Part shown: positions 19,620-27,441 of the stretch, piece by piece | How the letters are laid out: every line of letters begins with the position of its first letter | How positions within the stretch are numbered: position 1 is the first letter of the stretch | Assembly (NCBI RefSeq): GCF_001695835.1 | Contig: NZ_MBSO01000012.1 | Coordinates: 496,001 to 560,000, forward strand | DNA from: Ensifer sp. LC11 | GTDB taxonomy: Bacteria; Pseudomonadota; Alphaproteobacteria; Rhizobiales; Rhizobiaceae | Direction: 5' to 3' | Length of the DNA stretch: 64,000 nucleotides | Notes under the pieces: generated by a model | Database searches by the model: none | What the model saw: the letters and a program-made list of their open reading frames with translations, nothing else | What the model was told of the DNA's origin: nothing | Program-made: the position numbers and the translations under genes

Positions 19620-19680
19620 CTGCGCGGCGTCTTTCAAGACGCGCAAACGCCACTGTAGCGTTTTAAATTCTGCATGTTCT
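19620..19680 (-). repeat. Intergenic repeat B, partial, reverse orientation
   Basis: The reverse complement of this segment matches the right part of repeat B (CATGCAG, then a CTACAG segment and GCGCGTCTTGAAAGACGC hairpin). Full copies are at 20728-20828 and 54325-54427. Confidence 0.6.
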
Positions 19681-19713
19681 CGTTCTGAAGTCGGCAAGGA
19701 TTCAAGGAAACAT

Positions 19714-20631
19714 TCAGTAGGAAGCCTGCCAGGCTTGCAGGCGCTCCACCGTCGTCGTCGCGCCGCCGCAGGCGATGATCAGCACGCGCTCGTATCCGGC
19801 CAGCCGATCGGCATGGGCATAGGCGAGCGAAAGGGCGGCCCCGCAGGCGGGCTCGACCAGGACGCGGTGATCGTCGAGGAAGCGCATGCAGGCGCTCGCT
19901 GCGTCCGCGTCGCTGACGACGACGCTTTCGACCGGGCGGGTCCGGCTCAGTTCGAAGGCGCGGTCGCTGACCTTGCGGGCGCCGAGCGAAGTGGCGATGC
20001 CGCTGACCGAGGCAAGCTCCACCAGCGCGCCGGCCTCGATCGAGGCGGCAAGCGAGGCGGTGCCTTCGGTTTCGACGGCGAAGATCGGAACCTGCTGCAG
20101 CCCGTTGCGCCGGAGCCCCTCGGCGACGCCGGCAAAAAGCCCGCCGCCGCCGACCGAAAGCACGACCGCGTCGAAGGCAAGGCCCGATCTGACCACCTCG
20201 TCGATGACAGTCGCGTGTCCGGTCCACAGAAGCGGATCGTCGAAGGGATGGATGAAGGCGGTCTCGGCATCGACGGAGGCAAGCGCCTCAGCATTGGCCT
20301 CATCCCAGGCGGCTCCGTGCACGATCACTTCGGCACCCTGCTGGCCGATCAGGCTCTTTGCCCGCTCGGTCGTCGTTTCGGGAACGAAGACCGAGACGGG
20401 GATCGAGAGGAGGCGGCCGGCATAGGCGACCGCCATGCCGGCATTGCCGCCGGACGACGAGACGAAACGACGCTTGCCGTTTTGCGCGTGGTGCTCGCAG
20501 GCAGCGCCGACGCCACGGATCTTGAAGGAGCCCGGCGGCTGCAGCGCTTCCATCTTCAGAAAAATGGAGCGGCCCGAGGCGAGGCTGAGCGGCACGGATT
20601 CGATGAGGGGAGTTTCGAGGTGAAGTGGCAT
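19714..20631 (-). CDS. PLP-dependent serine/threonine dehydratase-like enzyme
   Basis: This 305-residue enzyme is a fold type II PLP protein. The Schiff-base Lys37 lies in PPGSFKIRG, the phosphate-binding loop SSGGNAG at about 59-65, and the second glycine loop SVGGGGLFAG near the middle. The family deaminates serine or threonine to the 2-oxo acid. No C-terminal ACT domain is present, so it is not the allosteric biosynthetic type. ATG 20631 gives the family N-terminus (MPLHLETPLI). A related but distinct paralogue is at 34614. Confidence 0.88.
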   Translation of the reverse strand: MPLHLETPLIESVPLSLASGRSIFLKMEALQPPGSFKIRGVGAACEHHAQNGKRRFVSSSGGNAGMAVAYAGRLLSIPVSVFVPETTTERAKSLIGQQGAEVIVHGAAWDEANAEALASVDAETAFIHPFDDPLLWTGHATVIDEVVRSGLAFDAVVLSVGGGGLFAGVAEGLRRNGLQQVPIFAVETEGTASLAASIEAGALVELASVSGIATSLGARKVSDRAFELSRTRPVESVVVSDADAASACMRFLDDHRVLVEPACGAALSLAYAHADRLAGYERVLIIACGGATTTVERLQAWQASY

Positions 20632-20727
20632 GGGATGCCCCGTTGAAAGCGCGATGTTGATGGTTGCCGGCCGGCATAAGGCTGCGGGTGCTAATCCGGA
20701 AGCCATCTGCTCCCGATCGCCTCCTTA

Positions 20728-20828
20728 CTGCATGGTTCTTTTGATCGTCGCCGATCAAAGACAAAACCATGCAGCAGCGCAAAGTGCTACAGCGACTTTT
20801 GGGCGTCTGACAAGACGCGCGGCGCTGT
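20728..20828 (+). repeat. Intergenic repeat B, copy 1
   Basis: The element starts with CTGCATGGTT and pairs with AACCATGCAG (outer stem) around an inner stem TTTGATCG/CGATCAAA. A short spacer with CTACAGCG leads to a second hairpin GCGTCTGACAAGACGC and ends in GCGGCGCTGT. A second full copy is at 54325-54427; partial copies are at 19620-19680 and 50127-50180. Confidence 0.85.
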
Positions 20829-20899
20829 GGCGCAATGGGAAGGGGTCGTGACGGATGGCCGCGCGATGTTGCGGGGATGGGATGGGGCCGCGGCGCCTG

Positions 20900-21022
20900 C
20901 TACCAGAAAAGGCCGTTCACGGTCATCAGGGCGACGAAGATCAGGGACAGGACGAGCGACGCCTTGATTGCCGCCAGCGTGTAGTCGTATCGCCGAATTC
21001 TGAGTGCAAGTGTGTGGAACAT
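20900..21022 (-). CDS. Small single-helix membrane protein (40 aa)
   Basis: This 40-residue open frame begins with a basic segment (MFHTLALRIRRYDY) and continues with one membrane helix (ASLVLSLIFVALMTV) to a short tail GLFW. The ATG is preceded by GGAGGAACAG, a near-ideal ribosome binding site. This makes it a credible small membrane protein although the family is unknown. Another tiny membrane protein with a similarly strong ribosome binding site is at 45529. Confidence 0.6.
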   Translation of the reverse strand: MFHTLALRIRRYDYTLAAIKASLVLSLIFVALMTVNGLFW

Positions 21023-21432
21023 CTGTTCCTCCAATCGTGAGGGATTTGAGTTGCCGTCAAGTCCAGGCGGGACACCGCGCCAGCAAAGTGGCCGTGGCGA
21101 GAACAACTGCTCCGCCGACACAAGACGCGGCGGCTCTCAGTTGCGTATCAGGTCCGCGCGCTGCCGCGGACGCCATGCTGCCGTCGATAAAGGAAAAAAT
21201 GGCGGGTTCGGAGCCCTCACGCCGCGCTAAGCCAAATCGGCCAATGTCGAGCTTCAAACAATGCGCCTCAAATGTGCCCGGCACAAGGCGACCTACAAGG
21301 GCGACCCACAAGCGCGACCTGCAAGGGCGATCCACGAGCGCGCCACATGTCGAGGAGCGCGTCGGCCTTCGAGGTTCAAAGGGGTTTCTGGCCTTTGCCG
21401 CGGCGTGGTGCCGGAGGCGGCTTCCAGGCGGG
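21023..21432. other. Gap with short tandem repeat, no gene seen
   Basis: This 410-base gap between two genes on the minus strand contains four near-identical 13-base units at 21287-21338. Open frames through it have biased, low-complexity products and no ribosome binding site. Confidence 0.45.
21287..21338 (+). repeat. Four tandem 13-base units
   Basis: Units GGCGACCTACAAG, GGCGACCCACAAG, CGCGACCTGCAAG and GGCGATCCACGAG follow without gaps. They lie in the downstream/upstream gap of minus-strand genes. The length of 13 is not a multiple of three, in keeping with non-coding DNA. Confidence 0.7.
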
Positions 21433-21753
21433 TCAGGGGAGGCGCCGGGCGCCGGTGTAGCAGGTGATCTCACTGGATCTGCGCGGCGCGCCTCCCTCGT
21501 TTTCCCACCGTTCGAGATTGGCGGTCTCAAGTTGCCGAGGGGTACGCGGTCCGTTTCGACCCTGCAGCTCGGCAAGCAGCGTGTCCGCCCTGGTAATGCC
21601 GGCCTGGAACCGTCGGACAAGAAAGGTCGCGGCAAGGCGAAGGCTTTCCTGATCATCGAGGTCGACGTGCTGATGAAAGCCTGCACGCCGCAGCACGCCA
21701 TCCAGCATTGCTAGGTCGGATGGAGCCAAAGGGTGCCGCTGAACGGATGACAT
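21433..21753 (-). CDS. Conserved-type rhizobial hypothetical protein (106 aa)
   Basis: This 106-residue soluble protein is not assigned a function. It begins MSSVQRHPLAPSDLAMLDG and contains a mostly helical segment (ESLRLAATFLVRRFQAGIT) followed by a polar C-terminus. The ATG has AAGGAGG at ideal spacing. From memory the N-terminal motif resembles small hypothetical proteins of other Rhizobiaceae, which is only a weak statement. It heads a run of small minus-strand genes. Confidence 0.65.
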   Translation of the reverse strand: MSSVQRHPLAPSDLAMLDGVLRRAGFHQHVDLDDQESLRLAATFLVRRFQAGITRADTLLAELQGRNGPRTPRQLETANLERWENEGGAPRRSSEITCYTGARRLP

Positions 21754-21840
21754 GAAACCTCCTTCTGTTGAAGGGAATGTCGTGTGGCCAGCTAAGCCCT
21801 TGCCCGATGTCCGGGCTGTCGCGTTCAATGATAGCCGCAA

Positions 21841-22062
21841 TCACGGCCGGCGCGATTTCCGCGACGGCTTGGTTGCGACCACCTCCGCAACCGGTTCGGC
21901 GGCGGCGCGCTCAAGGCGCTGCGCCTTGAGCTTCTCGGTCTTCTTGTCACGGGCGATCTTTTCGGCAGCGACGATTGCCCTTGCCGTGTGATCGGTGGCG
22001 GCCGCCTTATCGCTCGACGAGGTTTTGGCCGGTTTAAAGGCTGCGTTGGGGTTTGGCGTCAT
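21841..22062 (-). CDS. Small basic Lys/Ala-rich protein (73 aa)
   Basis: This 73-residue protein is rich in Ala, Lys and Arg, predicted as one long charged helix (TARAIVAAEKIARDKKTEKL) with disordered ends and the basic tail KPSRKSRRP. That composition suits a nucleic-acid-associated or ribosome-linked role, which is inference. CAGGAGACAGG precedes the ATG. Repeat A copy 3 lies upstream, between it and rpsU. Confidence 0.65.
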   Translation of the reverse strand: MTPNPNAAFKPAKTSSSDKAAATDHTARAIVAAEKIARDKKTEKLKAQRLERAAAEPVAEVVATKPSRKSRRP

Positions 22063-22106
22063 GACCTGTCTCCTGAAACGGGCGGGTGCTGGCCGACCCC
22101 GAGATC

Positions 22107-22209
22107 TGGAGCATCCTGCCCTCAGGTGGGATCACCGTGGGGCAGAGAGATGCTCACAGAATCGAAGTGCTAGAGCGTGCTTATGCGTTCATGAACGCAC
22201 GGCGCTTTA
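22107..22209 (+). repeat. Intergenic repeat A, copy 3 (diverged)
   Basis: Both hairpins are recognisable (GAGCATCC...GAGATGCTC and TGCGTTCATGAACGCA). Its middle reads AAGTGCTAGAGCG, which is important because it shows the intact form of the site disrupted by the IS630-type element at 29766. Confidence 0.8.
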
Positions 22210-22443
22210 GCGTGGTCGCACTGCTTTCTTGGGCGCCGGCAGCAGGCCTTCGCGCTGAAGCTTCTTGCGCGTCAGCTTGCGCTGGCGCCGGATTGCTTCT
22301 GCCTTTTCGCGCACGCGCTTTTCCGAGGGCTTTTCGTAGCTGCTGCGCGCCTTGAATTCGCGGAACAGGCCTTCACGCTGCATCTTCTTCTTCAAGACGC
22401 GCAAAGCCTGCTCGACGTTATTGTCTCTAACGAGTACCTGCAA
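22207..22443 (-). CDS. rpsU: 30S ribosomal protein S21
   Basis: This 78-residue basic protein is S21, a component of the small ribosomal subunit that promotes start-site recognition. The diagnostic run [20 protein letters not shown] and the following [20 protein letters not shown] are present. The C-terminal extension ([19 protein letters not shown]) is typical of alphaproteobacterial S21. The last bases of the gene touch the end of repeat A copy 3. Confidence 0.97.
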   Translation of the reverse strand: MQVLVRDNNVEQALRVLKKKMQREGLFREFKARSSYEKPSEKRVREKAEAIRRQRKLTRKKLQREGLLPAPKKAVRPR

Positions 22444-22489
22444 AACATGTTCTCCTGTTGTCGATCGGGGCGTGCGTTCGCACGCGTGA

Positions 22490-22762
22490 TTATTTACCGG
22501 GCCTGGTGCTCAACGGCTTGAGCCAGGGGCCGGTGGGATCCGCCTGAGCCGTGCCCTGTGCCGCGATCTCGGTGTGTTCGAGGTCGGACTCGAGGACGCA
22601 GCGTTCGAACGTCTCGCCTTCGACCCGTACACGATAGCGGGCCTCGCCGCGATCCGTGGGCAAACGGCCGGCGATCCTGCCGAAGGGGCTGTTCAAGGCC
22701 GACTGCGTGGCGCTTGCCTTCAGCTTGACCTTGTCGCCGATCTCATAGGCCATACGGCGCAT
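22490..22762 (-). CDS. Hypothetical SH3-like small protein (90 aa)
   Basis: This 90-residue protein is not assigned. It begins [18 protein letters not shown] and contains short beta-type segments ([21 protein letters not shown]) that look like an SH3/KOW-like barrel. ATG 22762 or 22753 (MAYEIGD) may be the start; the frame extends upstream without support. It sits between cspA and rpsU on the same strand, a context of RNA-binding, translation-related genes. Confidence 0.6.
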   Translation of the reverse strand: MRRMAYEIGDKVKLKASATQSALNSPFGRIAGRLPTDRGEARYRVRVEGETFERCVLESDLEHTEIAAQGTAQADPTGPWLKPLSTRPGK

Positions 22763-22892
22763 GACGAGCTCCAGTATCGAGAAAAGACGGCTGCAAAGAC
22801 GCAAAAAGGCCGGGTTGTTCCCCCGACCTCTTCTCGTCATTCAAGCGCCTCCCTGCCAGTACATCCGTGGTCAGGGATGGGCGAATGACAAA

Positions 22893-23102
22893 TTATTCCG
22901 CTCTGAGATTGTCAGCCGAGCTCTTGCCCGATTTGCGGTCGGCAACAACGTCAAAAGTCACCTTCTGACCCTCAGCGAGCGAGCGCAAGCCGGCGCGTTC
23001 CACTGCGGAGATGTGAACAAACACATCCGTGCTGCCGTCGTCAGGTTGAATGAAGCCGAAGCCCTTGGTGCCGTTGAACCACTTTACTGTGCCCGAAGCC
23101 AT
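22893..23102 (-). CDS. cspA: Cold shock protein (CspA family)
   Basis: This 69-residue protein is a single cold-shock domain. RNP1 (KGFGFI) and RNP2 (VFVHISA) are intact. Such proteins bind single-stranded RNA and act as RNA chaperones. AAAGGAAAT precedes the ATG. The 160 bases upstream are unusually AT-rich, as expected for a cold-shock promoter and untranslated leader, which may carry temperature-dependent control; that part is inference. Confidence 0.95.
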   Translation of the reverse strand: MASGTVKWFNGTKGFGFIQPDDGSTDVFVHISAVERAGLRSLAEGQKVTFDVVADRKSGKSSADNLRAE

Positions 23103-23554
23103 GATGATTTCCTTTCAATCGTGGAGTTTACCAGAAAATATTTCTCTGGCGGTGATCGATATTTGAGAGGAGATCTGGCCGCGCAGAAGCGCTGTGTCAA
23201 AGGTCACAAGCAATATTCGATGAACCGATATATAGACGATACTTTTTGAAACTCAATGAAAATATTAGATTATTTGCGCCGGGGCGATCGCGAAAACATC
23301 GCCAAAGGCCTGAAATAGCGGGTTTTTCCTCGCTTTATTTTTCTTGCCCTGCGCGCGTTTGAAAGAGGGTTGCGATGTTGTTCGGCGTCGCTTGCGAAAG
23401 CGGTCGCCGCTCTTTGACGCGCGGGCAGTCTCGGGATGCCGGTACCTGTTGTGGAGCTGAGTTGGATCGCCGCAGGACATGTCCGATGCGGCGGGCCAAG
23501 TCGGAAGACGTCGTGGCGGCGGCGCGCTTGTCATCGGCGCACCGCCCCCGCTTG
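23103..23554. other. cspA promoter/leader region and gap
   Basis: Positions 23103-23290 are AT-rich and precede cspA, so they should hold its promoter and leader. The rest (23290-23554) becomes GC-rich. Open frames on either strand lack ribosome binding sites and protein-like composition. Confidence 0.5.
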
Positions 23555-23797
23555 TCAGGCGGTGGTGAAGGTCTGCGGCGAGACCTGCAAAGCGGCGGCG
23601 ATGCGCTGCAACTTGGTCGGATCGGTATCCGCGCCGAGCTCGATCTTGGAGATTTCAATTTCCGTCAGGCCCGTCGTGACCGAGAGGTCATCGACCGAGT
23701 AGCCGGCGGATTCACGCGAACGCTTTATGGCAGCTCCGATTTTGACGCGGGACAAAGATGCACCCGGAGCTTTGTGTAGGTCTTTCTTAAAGGACAT
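23555..23797 (-). CDS. XRE-like helix-turn-helix protein (80 aa)
   Basis: This 80-residue protein is almost entirely one Cro/C1-type helix-turn-helix domain: VKIGAAIKRSRESAGYSVDD, then DLSVTTGLTEIEISKIELG. GGAGACACTTC precedes the ATG. It has no partner toxin gene beside it, so it is probably a free-standing regulator. The region upstream is AT-rich and would hold its promoter. Confidence 0.8.
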   Translation of the reverse strand: MSFKKDLHKAPGASLSRVKIGAAIKRSRESAGYSVDDLSVTTGLTEIEISKIELGADTDPTKLQRIAAALQVSPQTFTTA

Positions 23798-24272
23798 GAA
23801 GTGTCTCCTTCGTTGGTCCACCGGCAAGGGACTGCCGGGTGAAGGGGGCCCAAAACTGAAATGCGACTCAGTCAAAAGAGCGCGAACCTAGGGCGCCGCT
23901 AATATAGGCGAGAAGTTTGCCGGTGCAAGTTTGCAACGGTTGTAATGAATAAGTCGCAAATTTATCAATAGGTTAGGCTGTGATTTACGGTGTAATTGGC
24001 GGCTCGCTCGCCCTTTGGATTGCTGCTCATCCCCCTGCCGGGACCTTCGCCCCGCCATGCGGGGAGAAGGGAGTTTGCGGGGGGCGCATCGCTCCTTTGC
24101 GACGTTGCGCGCCGATGAGGCCAAGACCGCTCCCGGGCTCGCTCTCCCCGCTCGCGCGGAGAGGGCTGGGGTGAGGGGCAAAGCTTGCGACGACGCGCGA
24201 TGTGGGCGCTCAGACGGCTTCCGCCTCACGTAACGTCAGGCCGCAGCATGAGCGCAAAGTGAGCATTGAGGT
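23798..24272. other. Gap with degenerate MITE-like hairpin
   Basis: The first 180 bases are AT-rich (promoter region of the HTH gene). From about 24025 to 24180 lies an inverted structure beginning TCATCCCCCTGCCGG and ending GGGGTGAGGGGCA, with inner GCCATGCGGGGAGAAGG. It is a diverged relative of the element at 37658-37879. No gene seen. Confidence 0.5.
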
Positions 24273-25859
24273 TCACACCAGCCGCGCCTCGATCAGGAAC
24301 GGGCCGCGGCGCGACAGGGCCGCGTCGAAGAGCGCGGCAAAGGCCTCGCAGGAGGTGGCGACGGCAGCTTCGACGCCGAAGCCGCGGGCGAGCGAGACCC
24401 AGTCGAGCACGGGGTCGTCGAGGTTCAGCATGCGGCGCGCATTGGTTCCGATCTCGTCGACGCCGACATTGCGCATTTCGGCGTGGAGGATGGCGTAGGT
24501 GCGGTTGGAAAAGATGACGGTGACGATGTCGAGATTTTCGCGCGCCTGGGTCCACAGGCCCTGAATATTGTACAGGGCGCAGCCATCGGCCTGCAGGCAG
24601 ATGACTTTCCTGTCGGGGCAGGCGATCGCCGCACCGGTCGAAAGCGGGATGCCTTCGCCGATGGCGCCGCCGGTCTGCATGATGAAGTCGTGGGGTGCGG
24701 CGAAGGCCGAAAGCGCGAAGTAGCGGCGGGCCGAGGTGGCCGCCTCGTCGCAGACGATCGCATTTTCCGGGACCTTGTGGGCGACGATGACGGCGATCGC
24801 GTCTTCGGTCAGCGTGCCGGAAGGTTCGCCCTCGTCGGCAGGTGCGCCTGGCACGGGCAGCGGCCGCGTTGCGCTGATGCCGAGTTCGTCGCGCAGCGCT
24901 TCGAGCGTTGCCTTGAGGTCTTCACCGTGGCTGGCGAGCGTTGCGACCGCGCAGCCTTCCGGCACCAGCCGGCCGGGCTTTCCCGGATAGGCGAAGAAGG
25001 CGACCGGTTCCGGTGCGCCGACGAGGATCAGAACCTTGATGTCGCGCAGCGTCTCCAGCGCCATGTCGATCGGGTAGGGGATGCGCCGCGGCGCCACCCG
25101 CCCGCGGCCGCGCTGGGTGTGGGCGACGAGCACCTCGTTGAAAAGCTGGATATTGCAGGCCGCCGCGATCCGCCCGGCGATGGCGAGGCTGTCGGCCCTT
25201 GCAGCGGCGCCACCCAAGACCATTGCAACGCCTTCCGGGTTCGCTCGGATGAGGCGAGCGACTTCGCGGACCGTCTCGGGGCTCGCGGGCAAGGGGGTTT
25301 CGACGAGCACTTTCTGCGCTGGCGCGTCGGTGGAAAGCGCGCCCCAGGCCGCGTCTGCAGGCAGGATCATGGTGGCAACGCCGGGTGGCGTCAGCGAAGC
25401 GCGATAGGCGGCGGCTGCCGTCGGCCCGACGTCGGAGGGGTCCTTTACCCGCCGCACCCAGTTGGACATCGGGCGGGCCAGACCCTCGATATCGCTGGTC
25501 AGCGGTGCGTCGAGGGCAAGATGGTAGGAGGCATGGTCGCCGACGATGTTGATGACGGGCGTGCGGGCGCGGCGCGCATTGTGCAGATTGGCAAGGCTGT
25601 TGGCGAGGCCCGGACCGGTATGCAGCAGGGTGGCGGCCGGGCGGCCGGTCATGCGGGCATAACCATCGGCCGCTCCGGTGACGACGCCTTCGGCGAGGCC
25701 GAGAATGCAGCGCATCTGCGGCTTGCGATCAAGGGCGGCGACGAAGTGCATTTCCGACGTGCCGGGATTGGCAAAGCAGACATTCACATCGTTTGCCAAG
25801 AGTGTGTCGACGAGGATATCCGCGCCCGTGGTGCGAATTCGTTGGCCGCCTTCTCCCAT
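24273..25859 (-). CDS. Thiamine-diphosphate enzyme, acetolactate synthase large-subunit-like
   Basis: This 528-residue protein has the three-domain TPP enzyme layout. The catalytic glutamate is in GLAEGVVTGAADGYA (Glu57). The C-terminal cofactor region includes GGAIGEGIPLSTGAAIACP and LQADGCALYNIQGLWTQ, where the usual GDG reads ADG. It belongs to the acetolactate synthase-like/benzoylformate decarboxylase-like group. No regulatory small subunit gene is near and the protein is somewhat short, so a catabolic 2-oxo acid or acyl-CoA-type role is as likely as branched-chain synthesis. ATG 25859 is chosen; the frame runs 10 codons further. Confidence 0.85.
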   Translation of the reverse strand: MGEGGQRIRTTGADILVDTLLANDVNVCFANPGTSEMHFVAALDRKPQMRCILGLAEGVVTGAADGYARMTGRPAATLLHTGPGLANSLANLHNARRARTPVINIVGDHASYHLALDAPLTSDIEGLARPMSNWVRRVKDPSDVGPTAAAAYRASLTPPGVATMILPADAAWGALSTDAPAQKVLVETPLPASPETVREVARLIRANPEGVAMVLGGAAARADSLAIAGRIAAACNIQLFNEVLVAHTQRGRGRVAPRRIPYPIDMALETLRDIKVLILVGAPEPVAFFAYPGKPGRLVPEGCAVATLASHGEDLKATLEALRDELGISATRPLPVPGAPADEGEPSGTLTEDAIAVIVAHKVPENAIVCDEAATSARRYFALSAFAAPHDFIMQTGGAIGEGIPLSTGAAIACPDRKVICLQADGCALYNIQGLWTQARENLDIVTVIFSNRTYAILHAEMRNVGVDEIGTNARRMLNLDDPVLDWVSLARGFGVEAAVATSCEAFAALFDAALSRRGPFLIEARLV

Positions 25860-25961
25860 ATGCGTCTCCCCCGATGGCCGTCGGGGCATGATAACTTCAA
25901 GTCGACCGGGCGCAAGGCGCCGCCGGCCGGCGCCAGGAGGCGAAATCTTGGGTAGGGTGCC

Positions 25962-26594
25962 TCAGGTCCGCTGCAAGGCGAGATGGGCGCCGAGCCCGAT
26001 CAGCACCGTGCCGCCGGCACGCTGCAGCAGGCGCTGCGCCTTGCCTGAGCGGCGCATTCTCGAAACGACGGCGCCGGCGAGAAACACGCAGACGAGATCG
26101 GCCGAGGAGAACATCAGGTTGACCACCGTGCCGAGCAGCAGGAACTGCACCCAGACCGGAAAGGCGGCAGACGCATCGGTGAACTGCGGCAGGAAGGCGA
26201 CGAAGAAAATGGCGGTCTTCGGGTTCAGCACCTCGACGGTGATGCTCTCGAAGAAGGCGCGGCGCGCCGATTTGGCCTCGACCACCGGCAGGCCGCCTTC
26301 GCCGCTTGCCTTGGCGCGCATCAGCGTGAAGCCCAGCCAGACGAGATAGGCGGCACCCGCAAGCTTGACGGCCAGATAGAGCGTCGGCACCGCATGGAAC
26401 AGGATGGAGAGCCCGGCGGCAGCGGCAAGGACATGCACGTAGCCGCCGATGTGAATGCCGAGCGAGGCCATGAGGCCGGCAAAGCGCCCGCGCGCCATGG
26501 TCTGGGCTGCGGCATAAAGCATGGCCGGACCCGGGATATAGGCGAAGATCGCGGTCGTCACGAAGAAGGTGAGGAGTATTTCGAGAGATGGCAT
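25962..26594 (-). CDS. LysE-family amino-acid exporter
   Basis: This 210-residue membrane protein has six hydrophobic segments and the LysE/RhtB family N-terminus (FAYIPGPAMLYAAAQTMARG). The family exports amino acids or homoserine lactone by proton exchange. The substrate cannot be read. GAGGAGC lies ten bases before the ATG. It follows the PaiB/MocR locus, with 136 bases between it and the paiB stop. Confidence 0.9.
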   Translation of the reverse strand: MPSLEILLTFFVTTAIFAYIPGPAMLYAAAQTMARGRFAGLMASLGIHIGGYVHVLAAAAGLSILFHAVPTLYLAVKLAGAAYLVWLGFTLMRAKASGEGGLPVVEAKSARRAFFESITVEVLNPKTAIFFVAFLPQFTDASAAFPVWVQFLLLGTVVNLMFSSADLVCVFLAGAVVSRMRRSGKAQRLLQRAGGTVLIGLGAHLALQRT

Positions 26595-26730
26595 TGCGGG
26601 ATGCTCCTCGTCTGGTGACGCGCGGCCTTTTCGAGAATCGTTTTAGGGCCTTGCGCGGGAAAGTTGAAGTAAAATAGTTGCGCGGAACACCGGTGCCTTC
26701 GGCAACGAGGCGTTCGGCACTTGCCAGGAG

Positions 26731-27354
26731 TCAGGCCGGTATTTCTGCAGCCACGAGCCGGTCCACCTCGCGCCCGCTCCCGGCAAGCCCTGCGGCCACA
26801 CCCTGACGGTCCTCGGTGCTGCGGTTCTGGCTGATCTTGCGCTTGCCGTCGAGGCGGTGGATCGGCAGCCGCAGGCCGGTGATGCCGCGAAGCTGGGCCT
26901 TGAGGAAGGCGGGCGGGGCGTCGCTGACGCGCCAGGGCTCGGTGCGTCCGGCTTCGTGCCGGTTCGTCAGGCGGGTGACGACATCGAGAAGCCGGTCCTC
27001 GTCGGTGAAGAACTCGGCCTCGCCATAGGCATGCACCGCCGCATAGTTCCAGGTCGGCACCACTTTTCCGTGCTCGCGCTTGGAGGCATACCAGGATGGC
27101 GACACATAGGCGTCCGGCCCCATGAAGATTGCCAGGGTGCTGCCGATCGGCGCCGTCGAGCCTTGCGGGTTGGCGCGGGCGAGGTGGCCGTAGAGCGTGC
27201 CATGGGGGCCTTCGTCGCGAACAAGCAGCAGCGGCAGCGGGGTGGCGACAAGACCGTCGGCCGTTGCGGTGACCAGGGTCGGAAGCGCCGCCGCATCGAT
27301 GATCGCGTGTAGCACGCTCAGCGTCTCTTCCTTGAAGGCCGGGGGTGTATACAT
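26731..27354 (-). CDS. FMN-binding negative transcriptional regulator, PaiB family
   Basis: This 207-residue protein begins MYTPPAFKEETLSVLHAII and contains the family hallmark segment HGTLYGHLARANPQ and a C-terminal KISQNRSTEDRQGV. PaiB-like proteins have a split-barrel flavin-binding fold; PaiB of Bacillus affects sporulation and protease genes, but rhizobial members are likely flavin-dependent enzymes. It is divergent from a MocR regulator and the gap holds a perfect inverted repeat. Confidence 0.88.
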   Translation of the reverse strand: MYTPPAFKEETLSVLHAIIDAAALPTLVTATADGLVATPLPLLLVRDEGPHGTLYGHLARANPQGSTAPIGSTLAIFMGPDAYVSPSWYASKREHGKVVPTWNYAAVHAYGEAEFFTDEDRLLDVVTRLTNRHEAGRTEPWRVSDAPPAFLKAQLRGITGLRLPIHRLDGKRKISQNRSTEDRQGVAAGLAGSGREVDRLVAAEIPA

Positions 27355-27389
27355 GGTCTCGCTCCTTGTGCTTGCCCTGTGATAGATGC

Positions 27390-27417
27390 AAACTGGACTG
27401 ACACGAATATCCAGTTT
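27390..27417. promoter_or_regulatory. Inverted repeat AAACTGGA-N12-TCCAGTTT, MocR operator candidate
   Basis: Two perfect 8-base arms with a 12-base spacer lie between the divergent paiB and mocR starts (35 bases before the paiB ATG, 25 before the mocR ATG). An AT-rich segment CATAAAT follows. MocR/PdxR regulators commonly bind such repeated sites in divergent promoters. Confidence 0.6.
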
Positions 27418-27441
27418 CTGCATAAATTAGTGGGCCAGTTG

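Noticed and set aside
23555-23797. Antitoxin of a toxin-antitoxin pair
   Set aside because: The HTH protein has no neighbouring toxin-size gene on the same strand.
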